Shown here: piece after piece, positions 43,094 to 55,864 of the stretch
Numbering within the stretch: the stretch's first letter is position 1
How the letters are laid out: each line of letters starts with the position of its first letter
Origin: Brugia malayi
Lineage: Eukaryota; Nematoda; Chromadorea; Rhabditida; Onchocercidae
NCBI RefSeq assembly: GCF_000002995.4
Contig: NW_025062475.1
Coordinates: 4,874,528 to 4,938,527, forward strand
Direction: 5' to 3'
DNA length: 64,000 nt
Program-made: the position numbers and the translations under genes
The notes under the pieces: generated by a model
What the model was told of the DNA's origin: nothing
What the model saw: only the letters and a program-made list of their open reading frames with translations
Databases searched by the model: none

Positions 43094-45723
43094 CTACAAG
43101 CTTCCTTGTACTACTTGGTATTTTTTTCTTGAAATATTCGGAAATCTTTTTATATTATTATTATTAACTTTTTATTTATTTATTTATTTTTTTTTGTGTT
43201 CTAGATTTGTCTTTTATAAATTGATGATTGTATTTTAAGTATTTTGTTTGCTTTTTGATCTGGAATAACAATAGTTAGATAGTATGGAAATTTTGCGGTT
43301 TGATCTTTTTTTCGTAACAAGAATTTATAGAGCAATGGTACTCTTCGTCGTTTCATTCTGTGTATTTGAAAACTGATTTGTTAATTTAGTTGTTTTTTAT
43401 CGAGTTTTTCACTTTCTTTTTTGAATTTAATATTAAAGAAGATTTATTAAATTTCGGTATGTTCCTTGTACTTTGTTTTACAAGAATTTTTTTTTTAATT
43501 GTGATGTTATTTTTTGTTGTGACACAATATCATTAAGGTGTGTTATATTTTTTGTTTCATTTTTTTTTTTCTTTTGCAATTCAGTTGATGATTTTAAATT
43601 GATTTTCTCATAATATTTAAAAAGGAATTAAAAATTTTTTCAGATCCATTTTTGTTTTATGCGTTATAAAAGAAAAAAACATGCATACAAGAGAAGAAAA
43701 GAAGAAAAAGAGCAAGAGATTGAAATGAGCGAGAACTTTTACAATTATTCTTTTAAAAATTTTATGATTGATCGTAAACTATTGTCTGCTAAACATACAA
43801 ATATCATTCACAATGCACTAGCACAGCTCTGTTTGCATTAGTAACAATACCCTAGCTTTTTATTTTTATTTTTTATATATTCATTGTTTTACGGCGATAA
43901 TATTGTTTTTATTTAATTGACTAATAATAATTATTTTGTTGCTTATTAAGTTTGTAATTTGTTCATCTTCCATGTTTTTTCCCTCCACTATATTATATCT
44001 TAATGATATATAATCTATAAATTATAATTGTTAGTTTAATTTTATCAAACAATTTAACTGAAATTAAAAGACCATCTATTAAATTAAAGATGCTACGAAA
44101 AGCTGTCCAAATGATCTCGTAAAGATTTTACATTAAGTTAATAATATTTTCATAAGAAAGTGTCAGCTGTTCAAGAGTTTGAGAATGCGTTTATCGATCT
44201 GTTGATGGCGAAATAGCAACAGATGTTTTAAATTAAATGCCTGAATCCTTAAATTTCTTATATTTATTTCAACTTGATTCTTGATTCGTTGGTATTGAAT
44301 ATTATGCAGAAGTATTAAGACATTATTTCTTTAGGCTTATTTAAATTTCTATTAATATTTTCGGAGAATTATAGCAATTATTTCTATTTTTGAAGGAATT
44401 TACTCTGATTTAATTAGGCGATTATAATTCAAATTCTATCAGTTGATCTTAATTGATCAAATACTCTCCAACAAAGGAAGAATATTGTGTAACTTTTTTT
44501 TTGGTTTATCTAATTACTATTTTTAAATTGAAGTTTTCTCATTTGTATTTTTTTTTTAACATTTAAAAGGAGATAATATTTAAAACATTCATAATGTATT
44601 GTATAATTTCTTTGCACAATTGATCATCACTAAATGCAGAAGTGAATACAAAAATTTTTGAAGCAAAATTGAATGGAAATAAAATAACACTCATTCCTTT
44701 CGTTCTGACATTGTATAATTTCATTGTTGTACAAATGAAACCTTCATTATCCTAATTTAAAATTTCAATTATATGAATACTTATGAACTTTTGACTTGAG
44801 AATCATTTGGATACAAAGTAATCAATTACCCTTAATTATGATTGAAATTTAAGCTGGTAAATGTTCCATATGACTTCCCTCCCTTGCATTTTATCAATAT
44901 TTTGCTTCTTTCTTCTCTTCTTTGAACAAAATTTTAATACGTCTGTTTTGCATAACTTATAAGTTATTAAAATTAACTTAATCAACCAGTCTGCTAGTTA
45001 CATATCTTTTCTATTAATTATAGCTAATTAGTCAGCACGAATTTAAGCTAATTTTAAGACTTTTATATTATAATAGTAATAACATCAATCAATATTAATA
45101 ATGTATCGTAAATCGTTACGATTTTTAATGATTCATTAAAAAGAAATATATATTTATGGTTAATTCTGTTTCCTTTCTTTATCAAAAAAAGGAAGATAAA
45201 GCTAAATGAAATACTAATAAAACTAACATAATTGTATTTTTGACAAAATTATTTACTATCAGTAAATAGTTATTTAGGTTGATGAGACCGGAAATGTAAA
45301 TATTTTATTATATCCGGTTTTATAACTAATTCTATTAGCAATCATTTAAAAATACAAAAATGATTAGATATCATTTTTAATTTTAACAAAATATCCTATT
45401 GATTTCATTAAAAGAAGCAGTAAAATTTTTTTTCTGAAATTTAATTTTTTTTAATGTTTCAAAAGGTTGATAGTCATCTAAATTTTTAAACTAGCAAAAA
45501 AAGGTTAACAGCAAATTAAAGTTATGATTAAATTAGTGAGCAGAATTTGAATGTGAAATTTTGAATTATGAAATTATAATTTCATAGGTTAGATCAAAAA
45601 ACTGTACTAATCATTGCATAATAAACTATTCGTTGGCTCGAAAAATCATTCTTATCAGTAAATGATAAATGCTTAATGTGCAATTCACCTTATCATCAAC
45701 GATTTATCATTTAGTTTGATGCA
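43094..45723. other. Intergenic region
   Basis: About 2.6 kb between RNF113 and the NRF-6-like gene, AT-rich, with many T runs near 43140-43570 that probably include the RNF113 3' UTR. Nothing else recognised. Confidence 0.5.
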
Positions 45724-48700
45724 ATGAAGCTCTACTGTCATTTATCATTGCTATCATTACTATTACTATCAATAGTGATAATTTCAATAATTCCAACTTG
45801 TCAAAGTTGCCTTTTATGCTATTTTCGTCTACCGGCAAGGCCTAAATCTATCGATTATTTATGGACGACAGTTTTGGAGGATATTAATTTTCCGGAAACA
45901 GCAACCGAAATGTGCGATATCACTCAACGTTTGCCATTTACAAATAGCTGTCGTAATGGTTTAGGTAAAATTTTCTGCTCATTATCCAATTTTATGGACA
46001 ATAATTGGCGAGAATGCAATTTGGAAAATATTGATTATGAACAATGTGTGAACTGTTTACGGAATAAGACGAATATTTTACGTCAAACTTCGTGGGTTAT
46101 TACGTGTAAGTTTATATTTTTGCTAATCTAAAAGACAAATTTTTTTTTTCTTTAATAATTGTATTTTAATTACGAATGAAAATTGATGCATTTTTTACAA
46201 TTAGCAACAGCCTAATATTTCTTAGAAATTTTTTGCTTCACAAAGTGAAAATGTTTCACATTTTAATTAAAATTTTTTCAAACAAATATATTTGGATTTT
46301 TAGACAATATTTCAATTAATATGAAAATTCGCAAAAAAAAATGACATTTCAATCCTAGTTATTCAAAGTTATATATTTAATAAATATTTTTATTTTGTGG
46401 CATATTATCCATTAACAAGTCAACAATTTTTCCTTCCATTTTGAATTGTTGCCTTTTTGTGTTTTTTTTTTTTTTTGGAATATTGTAAAATTTGCAAATG
46501 GATTAGACTTAAAGATAAATTGATCTAATCGAAGAGAAAACAATTCAAACGAAGATTTTCAGTTAAATGATAATTAAATTAATAATTGCACATTTCGTGC
46601 TATTAGCTATTTTGCACATAATTATTAATAATTTAATTAATAAACACGCTTATCATATCTAATAGAATTTTAAAGAAGATTTTGGATGTTTTAATTATTT
46701 ATTATTCATAGGAAAAAAAAAATTAAACAGGTAATAATTAAATTAACTATTATATATTTAAGTTATTTACCAAAAGGAAAGAGAAAGAAAATGAAATAAA
46801 TGAGAAATTTTGGAAATATTTGTTGCACAAATTTTTAACAAATCATTAAATGCAAATGATTTTTTTTTTTTGCGTTAAAGAAAAAGAAATTCTTCTTTTT
46901 TTTTTTTTGATTTTCACATAATTTCAAAATGCGCTTAAAATTATAGGGTTGGATTCACTTGGGAAGATGCCGCCAGCTGTAGGTGAGGGAAATTATTACT
47001 GGTTGGGTGATTACGAACAATGTTCAATCTTACGACAGTTTGTTTATTTCTTTTGCTTTTTTTTCAAGTTTTTTACCTTTATAATTCTTTCTTTTTTTTG
47101 GATTAAATAAAATATTAAAGATAAATTAAAATCAAAGATATCAAAAATTTTTTAATTTACTAGTATTATTTTCAATCGTAGCAGATAATTATGATGAGAT
47201 GTTTTAGTGATATGATTTTTTTCATTCAATAAAATTCTAATAAGTTCATATCAGTAGTGCTATTAAGAATACCTTTATTTTAGACTTGGACTTATTAAAA
47301 TATAATTATGTCACTAGGCTTAAATATATAAAAAATACTCGTATCATAGGGCTTACAGATATTAAGAATATATTTATCATTAATTTTAGTTATTTTAAAA
47401 CATAATCATATCACTAAACTTAGCCTTACTAGTCCATATTGAAATCTTATTCTAAGCTTTATTACTATTAAATAGATTTTTTTGTTTTTTATTCTTTAAT
47501 TAATTGAGCCAACATTTTCCTTTATTGCTGTAAAATTTAGAACAAACGCGTTTGATGGTCGATACTGTCGGGTTGTTTTGGAAATTCCGGAAGTGTATCG
47601 ATACTGTCCACAGTCGAATAGTCTTAATATTCATGTAGGATTATGCGCTCCATCAATGTGTACACCACAAGAAATTACTCAACTAGCTCAAAGTAAATTA
47701 GCAAATTTGATAAATGTTCAAAAATTTTCAGTAATTTAATATTAATTAATTTAACATCTGAATTATCCTACATTTTTAAAAAATTTTATGTTCCTTTTTT
47801 CTTCGAAACATTTTTTATTTTTTTTTTTAAGTGAGTCTTTATTATTAAAATAAATTATAAAAAAAAAAATATTTGTTAAAATTTATTGGAAGATTTTTTA
47901 TTTTCATGTAATCAAAAAGAATTTAGTGGTGACACCATATGCGACAAGTGCAGAATGTGAAACACCTCTTCATTGGCCACTTTCTTCACAAATTTTTTTG
48001 TAAGTTCGCTCTTTCTTTGCCGTTCAAAAAAAAAAAAAAAAACAAAAAAATTAATCTTTAACACTCGAAGAATCTCAACTTCTTTATAAAAATTAATTTT
48101 TTTTTAAGATTTGTAACTAAATTTTATATTCCTTTAATTTAAAAATTTCTTTCAATTTCATTATAATATTTATATATGAATCCATCATTAAAAAAATCTG
48201 AAATTATCATATTTTTCCAGTAATTTCTTAATCCAAAAATTTTTAACTTTTTCTGTTTTAATTTTTTTTTTTAACTTGAAACATTATTGGAGAATTATTT
48301 TACAGCAGTGAAAATTCATTTTTTACGATAATTTTAATTATTGAATTCAGAATTGCAAAATTAATCTTTTAATTAAAAACTCAATGGAGGAACATTACTG
48401 CTTTTATTTTTTTTTTGCAATATCAAAATTTTATAATTGAAATTTTGAATTAGGAAAAAGCTGTCGATTGATTATCTATTTTCTCTCTAACTTTATTTGC
48501 CCAAGTTTTTTCCCATAATGATGAAAAAAAAAAAAATAATTGGAATATACTTTAATTGTGCTAGCATTAGAATAAATTGTGACAAAATTTTTTTAGCTTC
48601 TTGAAAAGAAGTTTTTTTTTTTTCATTATCACAAAAGTATGAAGAATTTATATAATTATTCAATTTCATATTATCAGTAAAGTAAATAAGAAATTGTGAA

Positions 48701-51700
48701 TTATACTTATAATTTAAGTAAATTAACACAACGAAAAAAGAAAGTGAAGAAAAAAATCAATAATTCATATCATTTATCACATTTCTAATCAAATCATCTA
48801 AGTTATTATCATTGTGATATGATTATTTTCAGAATTACGATCATTTTTTGGTTGTGTTTTTTGTTTATTGGTACTTTTATCGATGTATATGATTGGAAAT
48901 TTTTTTCAAATAAAAAATTTAAAGTATGAATTCTACTTCTAAATTTTATTGTTATTTACATTTATTTTCTGCTTCCTTTTCAATTCATTTTTTAAAAAAA
49001 ATTGCTAATTACATATTTTTTTTTCTTCATTTATCAGCAATATCTTTCAACTTATTATATACGTAGTGCTAAGGAAAGTTAATTAAAAAAATATAATAAT
49101 TAAAAATTAGAAATTTTTTCAGGCAATTGCTCAATGCTTATCAATTCCACGAAATGGCAATATAGCATTAAGTACCAAGCGTTCACATAATTATCATTCT
49201 ATTCAGGGCTTACAAGTTATCACTGTATCAGTTGTTATCACAGCTAATTGTTTCATCTACATTCTACCGTATATTGGTATATTCATTTTTAATTACTTTT
49301 TCTCCTTTTCTATTGAATAAACAGTTTAAAGTGTAAAATTTTTTATTGGATTTCAGTTTTAATTACATTTTGAAAAAACTAATTTGAATGAGAGGAAAAC
49401 GTGTTTAACTTTATTAACTTTACTATCACTGTCATTATTATTACTATTATTATTATTATCACTATTATTGTTTATTACTGTGATTGCTTAACAATGATTA
49501 AATTTGGGCTTATTTTTTTATTTATGAATTTTTATTTCTATTACTTATATTTATGAATATCCCAGCAGTTTGTTTTTACAAATCTTTGCTTGCATAGATT
49601 TATATTATTTGTCTTAACCTTAGCTTATTTACATTTATGGTTACTAGCTTACTTATATTTACAAAATTTTCATCTGTTTATACAAATTTTGACTTACTTA
49701 TATTCGTATTTCTTAACTTACTTTTTTTTTTTTAAATAATTAGTTTTCATAACTTTGCAAATATTGGCTTTACATATATTTATAAACCTCGGCAATTTCT
49801 TATAGCATGCAATGATAATATTTCATTAATCTTCAAGTACTTCAAAAACTTACCCTACATTTTTTTTGAATTTCTTGTTTAAAAAATAAAAAAAAAAATG
49901 AATAATAATAATATCTTTAAAATTGAGTTTTTTCTCTCGAAATTTAAATAAAAGAAGCAGAATTTCAGAAAATGTTTTATTCTCATACGAAAGTGTCTAT
50001 AGCTGGCAACTTCATCCACTAAATAATTTTACTTATCATATTGATGGTTTAATTGCTATCGATACTTTACTTTCATCATTATTAGTTCAACATATACTTG
50101 AAACAACCGACAATATCAAAAAACTCTATTTTAATCGCCTACTACAGTTTGTACTGAATTTTTAATATTTTTATGGCTCTTTAAGGAAAACTTTTAAATT
50201 GTTACATTAAAAATTACAAATTAAATTAGTTAGAACTGTTTTTCATTATGTCATAAATTTAATTTATTATTAGTATTATCATTGTTATTACTACTATTAT
50301 TTATTATTATTAACATTACACTTTTCACTCATAAATTAATCAATTAAGATTTTTCTTCTTTCTCAGCAAATTAATGCATTTGTATAAGTTTTTATATAAT
50401 CTTTTCATTATTCAACATATTTCACAAATTTACTTATATTTAATAATTTTATTTAGTAACTTGAGGCAAATATTGTTTAGATTGTATTTTAAAGTAACTT
50501 AAGTAAGTATACGCTTTATTTGTCATATTATAATCAAAAGAGAAAATATCACAAATTAACTAATCAATTATGCTAGTTTATTATTTATTATTATATTAAT
50601 TACAGTCCACGTATTTCACGTTTAGAGATGCACATTTTAGGATACTTCCAGTATTTACATTCATAATTCTATTTATGACATTCCTATATGAACGTTTGTC
50701 GTCTGGACCAATATGGATGCATGATGATTTGATCGCACGTTGCAAACATTCGTGGTGGAAAAATATTTTATTTATCAATAATTTTTTTTCATCTCATCAA
50801 ACGGTACTATTTTTTTTAAACAAATTTTCAAATTTAAAACTTTTGAAACTTCTTTAAATTTTGCTTTCACGAATCTCTTTCATATTATTTTATTAGTAAT
50901 TCAGCAAATATCATTTAGTCATTTATTATTTTAAAAAAATCGGCTCCAAATAAGACACCAAATTTTATTAAATTTTTATCAAATTAGTTAATACTAATTT
51001 TTGGAAAGTCAAACTCGTTATAGTAATATTTTAAAGATATTGATGCTCCAGTATAAAAAAATTTTAAATAAAGCTGCTGATTAGCAAAATTAATAATAAA
51101 TTAAATAAAGACAAATTGATTTTTTTTTTTTGTTCTAAAATATTTTTAACTTTTTTCATCTAATCTTTTTATAAGAACTTATTCAACATTTAAAAAATAC
51201 TGTTTTTTTTTTCTTTTTTATTCAAAATCTGCTAAAAAATTCGTCAAATTATTCATTCAATTAATTTAAGAATTACTAATGAAATGATCATTGAGAAACT
51301 TTGAAAACAAGTTAATGATAAAAATAATGAGAAAACTATTGATAAGATAATAGCCTTATTAATTACTACTTAGCTACTTAATTAATTAACAATAACAATA
51401 TTGTTGATATTAATTATTGATTGGTTTTTTAAAATATCATGAAAAAAAAATTATAAAATGATTAGGTGATGGAAATAATCAAATAATAATTAATGCATTG
51501 ATATGCTGTATTTGATTAATTAAATGATAATTGTAGTGCTTAGATGGAAGTTATCTGTATTCCTTGATAGTACAATTCTTCCTACTTCTTCTACCAATGC
51601 TTTTCATATCCAAGCGCTATTATACAACGGTATTAGCTATTGCTGTGTCAAGCTTGTTAGCTTCCATTATTTATACATTTTATGAAATGTCAACTACTAA

Positions 51701-53825
51701 GCTGTCACCAACTTTATTGCTCACAGCTAATCCAATATCGTAAGCTTCGAAATATTTTGTTTTTTTTTTTAATAAATAATTTCTGAAACTGAAATTTTTT
51801 TTTAAATAAATTTTTTTAAAGGAGATGAAAAAGCTTTAATTTGAAAATTTTTAAATTTTGTGATATATTCGAAAATGAAAATCATTAATTTTTTTTTAAC
51901 GATTTGTCTATATTTTTTCTTTTAATTTATTTAATAATTTCATTTTTAATTAGTATCTTTTTTTTTTCAATTTTTTTTTCTAAATATGATTAATTTTTTG
52001 TTCTTTTTTTCCTCAGAAAATTTCAGTCCTGAAATTTATGATACATACATTGATTTGCTGTACACAAAACCATGGGCTCGTGCACCAGCATTTCTTATCG
52101 GTTTTCTTTTTTCTTTTCTATTTACTGGCGAATCATCAATCAGTAATGTAAATTTTTTGACAAATTTAAATAAATTTATGAATTTTTATAAATTTACAAC
52201 AGTAAACATATAACTAACGATCTCATTTTTAATAGTATATATATTTTTTTTTTTAGTATATTATATTTTTTTAAATATATTTTTTTTAGTAACTGAAATT
52301 AATTATTATATGCAATATATAATAGATAATAACACAACTTAATATTTAGTTATTTAAACAAGAACTAATCAGAATGAATAAACTTTATTGTCATAGCAAT
52401 GCAAATATTACAGTCACAATCAGTAATCTTCATTATTGCAGTATTATAAAACATAACAGAATCACAATCAATAATATTTTTTCTTATAGCAATGTAAACA
52501 TAACATGAGCACAATAAATAATCTTTATTGTTAGAGTAATACAAATATGGCATAATCATAACAAATAAGCCCTACTGTTGCAGCAAAACAAATATAACAC
52601 AGTTGCAGTGAATAATCTTTATTCTTATAACAATGCAAATGCAAATATAACATAATCATAATAAATAATTCTTATTGTTATAACAAAACCAATGTAACAT
52701 AATTATAATAAATAAGCCTTATAAGTAATAACCATAAAAGTGATACAAAAATATCCATTAAAAATAATAAATAAGGCTTAGAACACAAATATATTTTAAA
52801 AGATAGAAAAAAAAAAGTGAAATTTTAGAAATTATTATTGCTTGCACCATTGATACTTTTCTTATTTGGTATATTTGTCATTTTTGGTCTCTATCCGTAT
52901 GCAATCGGAACTTCAGTTCCACAGATTTTCCTTGCTGCATATTCGGCACTTCATCGACCACTTTGGTCGTTTATTATTTGTTCATTAATTTATTTACGTT
53001 ATCAAAATCGTAACATTGGTAAGATATTTATTTATTTTACATAGTTATTATAAGTAAAAAGAAAAACTTTTGTTTAGTTATTAACACGTATGTTATTTAT
53101 AGATGTTTATTTCACTTATTGACTTTTTTTTAAAATATTTTTATATTTAGTTTATGTGTGTATTTGTTCTATAAATCATTGCTAAAACTATTATCACATA
53201 TATTTACATATTCTTTCATTTTTTTCTAGGAAAAAAGAAAAAAAAAATATTGCTAAAAATTTCAGGTAGACTTTTGCAATTTCTTGAATGGCGAGTATTT
53301 TCACCATTTGCTAAAAATGTTTTTGTGGTATTTTTAATTTCGGAACCTGTATCATTATATCTTTTCTCATCATTACATCGACCATTACATGCCACTGTAT
53401 GGTCTTTGGTAAGTTCAAATTTAAAACAAAATTTGTACTAAAAAAAATATAATCATACTGATAAGGATATCAAAATGAATTACAATGTAAGTTATACATA
53501 TTATCGTCTTATTTAGTATAAATTATATGACACTAATTATGATTTTATTATAATTTTCTCTTATTTTTATGAATGTAATTATATAAATTTTTTTACAATC
53601 AAATTTAAATTTGTTTCAAATTTAATTCATATAAATTTATAGCTTAATATTGCTATTGGAACGATTATTCTATCAAATTTTGTAGCATTTTTATTGGATA
53701 TATTGATTTCGATGCCAATACGAAATGTTATATTCCAACTGTTAAAGGATGAAAAATGTGATACATCAATTGATATTGATTATGCTCATACACTTATCAG
53801 TGATACAAAAAAAGACGTGGAATGA
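45724..53825 (+). CDS. NRF-6/NDG-4-like multi-pass membrane protein (NRF + acyltransferase 3 domains)
   Basis: Exons: 45724-46105, 46947-47037, 47541-47692, 47927-47999, 48833-48923, 49123-49276, 49969-50150, 50606-50803, 51537-51739, 52027-52147, 52829-53018, 53266-53408, 53643-53825; about 720 residues, phases consistent. The N-terminus is a signal peptide (MKLYCHLSLLSLLLLSIVII). A cysteine-rich NRF lumenal domain follows: CRNGLGKIFCSL, WLDSLGKMPPAVGEGNYYWL then GDYEQC, FDGRYCRVVLEIP, VGLCAPSMCTPQEI. Then about ten hydrophobic segments carry typical family blocks: SIPRNGNIALSTKR, IDGLIAIDTLLSSLLV, RDAHFRILPVF, RCKHSWWKNILFINNFF, DLLYTKPWARAPAFLIGFL. In C. elegans the relatives act in lipid or drug uptake and yolk transport. 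Here the usual R and H of the first AT3 helix are Q and N (Q294, N305), so enzyme activity is doubtful. The splice choices at 50150 and 52147 were set by frame. Confidence 0.9.
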
Positions 53826-55538
53826 AATTAGTTTAAGATAATTAATTAAATTAATTAGCATTTATGTATTACCAAAATTACCTATACTCATTGTTTGTTT
53901 AATCTTAATGTTATCGATATTTTTATATAAAAATTTATATGCTATTATTTCTGTTACAAATTTTATTTCATTTCCATTCCAAAAAGAAAAAAATTCCATC
54001 AAAATCTCATATATGCATGTTAAGTTAAAGTTATATTTAGCTGTTTGTCAATTGATAACATAGAGCTAATTAATTAATTAGCTAATAGCAAAATTAATTT
54101 TCAATTAAATTGGAAATTTAACGACAAAATGGTATAGTTTTAGTAATTGTTTTAATTTCAATGAGAAAATAAATAAATAAATAAATAGAAATGTGGTTAA
54201 TCCAAATTTTAAATAAAATTGTAACATTACAAAGGTAACGAAAAAATCAGTGAATTTTTGAAGCTTTCAAAAAAATATTTTGATAATCGGATATCAATGC
54301 TCATTTTTGGCATGTTACTGAATTATGAATCAGTTGTAGATGTAGAAATTAATTAAGCCTGAAAATGCTAAATCCATTTAAAATTAAATTAAAGAATAAT
54401 TAATAGATTTTTTAATTCTAATTTATAATTTCAATTTGTAATTTGAGTGCTTAATATGATGAATGATCACTCACACAGATATAAGTATGATTCAATTTAA
54501 AAGTAAAATATATTGAAATTTGATTTTTAAAACTAGGATTTAAATTAAAATCGTGCAATTTTACCTGTTTATATTATCGTTTTTGCTATTTCTATCAGTT
54601 GAAAATACACTTTCAGTAATTTCAACATTATCAGTAGTTGGTTGTACAGATTTAATCATGCTTGATTTGCAATTAGCTGATTTATATTTCGAAGAATATT
54701 GATGATATTTCAGAATTGACATCGAAATATATGTCACCAAGATAGTTAAGATGACAATATATTGGTAAAATTTGTATATCAAATATTCATATGTTACATT
54801 CAATTCCAATCCCAAACTAATCCAAAACATTTTTGCAAAATGTTTGAATAATGAATAAATCTAAAAATAAAAAGTGTTATATTACAGGCATTTAAATATT
54901 TTACTCCATTATGATAAACTGAAAAAGGAATGGAATGAAAACAATTACTTTTCAATTACCGAATTTAAATAAATTCAAAAAAACGAAAAAAAAAAGGAAA
55001 GGAACAACAAATATGGTTGCATATGCTAAAAATAATCGTAACGATGAGCTTTTTAAATAAATTCTTTTTACTTCAACAATAACTGATTGTTTATTTAACA
55101 AATTTTGCTGTGATTATAATTTTGAAATGGATGAAAATGTTGTTTGTATGAATGATGAATACACCTGTTCAGTAGCAGCAATACTTATAGAAAATGGCGC
55201 AAAAAAAGAATGAAGGTAGAGAAGAGAAGAGAAGAAAACAGCTGTGTAAAGATTTAGTAATCATTGGAAAAATTTGTTTGCTATTTTAATCTAAAAAAAG
55301 ATTAACTAGTAAATTAACTTTTTTTTTTTATTTTATTTCAGAAAATTATTTTTAAAAAATATTTTTTTACTATTAGTATAATATTTGTTCCTAATTTGTT
55401 CTCTTTATTTGATGAAAAATTTCGATTAATTTCAATGCCATCAATTAAATGTTATTTTGAAGTAATGCAATGCACGTCGAATTCATTTCACTCTCACATT
55501 GCAATAATAATAATAATAACAATAAATTGTGAATGCAG
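53826..55538. other. Intergenic region
   Basis: 3' flank of the NRF-6-like gene. Holds the hypothetical minus-strand frame at 54561-54828. From about 55409 the sequence resembles the flank of repeat copy A. Confidence 0.45.
54561..54828 (-). CDS. Hypothetical single-TM protein or exon
   Basis: An ATG-initiated frame of 88 residues begins MFWISLGLELNVTYEYLIYK, has one hydrophobic helix (YQYIVILTILVTYISMSIL) and a polar serine/asparagine-rich tail, and stops at an ACAG-GTAAAA context that could equally be a splice donor. Codon content is ordinary and no family is recognised. It may be chance. Confidence 0.25.
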
Positions 55539-55864
55539 TGGAAAAATTAAGTGCAAATGATGGAGCGTCAATTGACGGAACGAAACGGAATAAGACGCAA
55601 TGGTAGAGAAGAGAGAAGTTATTTGTGCTTCTTGAAAAAAATGTCATTTCTCTCAGTGTCATCAAAATTAAAACTTGCCTTTGGCTTGGGAAAATTTTCG
55701 GCATGGGAATTAGCGTTTACTGTTCCTTTTCAGCCATCAAATATTTCCTTTCGTCCATTCGTTCGTTTGACATTTTCAATGAATGAATGAAAAGTTTGTC
55801 ATATTTGTTCGCATATTTTTAAGGCAATAAAATGCAAATTTAATTCAACAAGTTCATACATTTA
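55539..55864 (+). repeat. Dispersed inverted repeat, copy B (326 bp)
   Basis: Identical to the reverse complement of 34411-34694 apart from a 42-bp insertion that begins AAAATTTTCGGCATGGGAAT. It contains a plus-strand frame from ATG 55557 to 55790. Because 42 is a multiple of three, the frame is kept in both copies (14 residues longer here). Confidence 0.95.
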
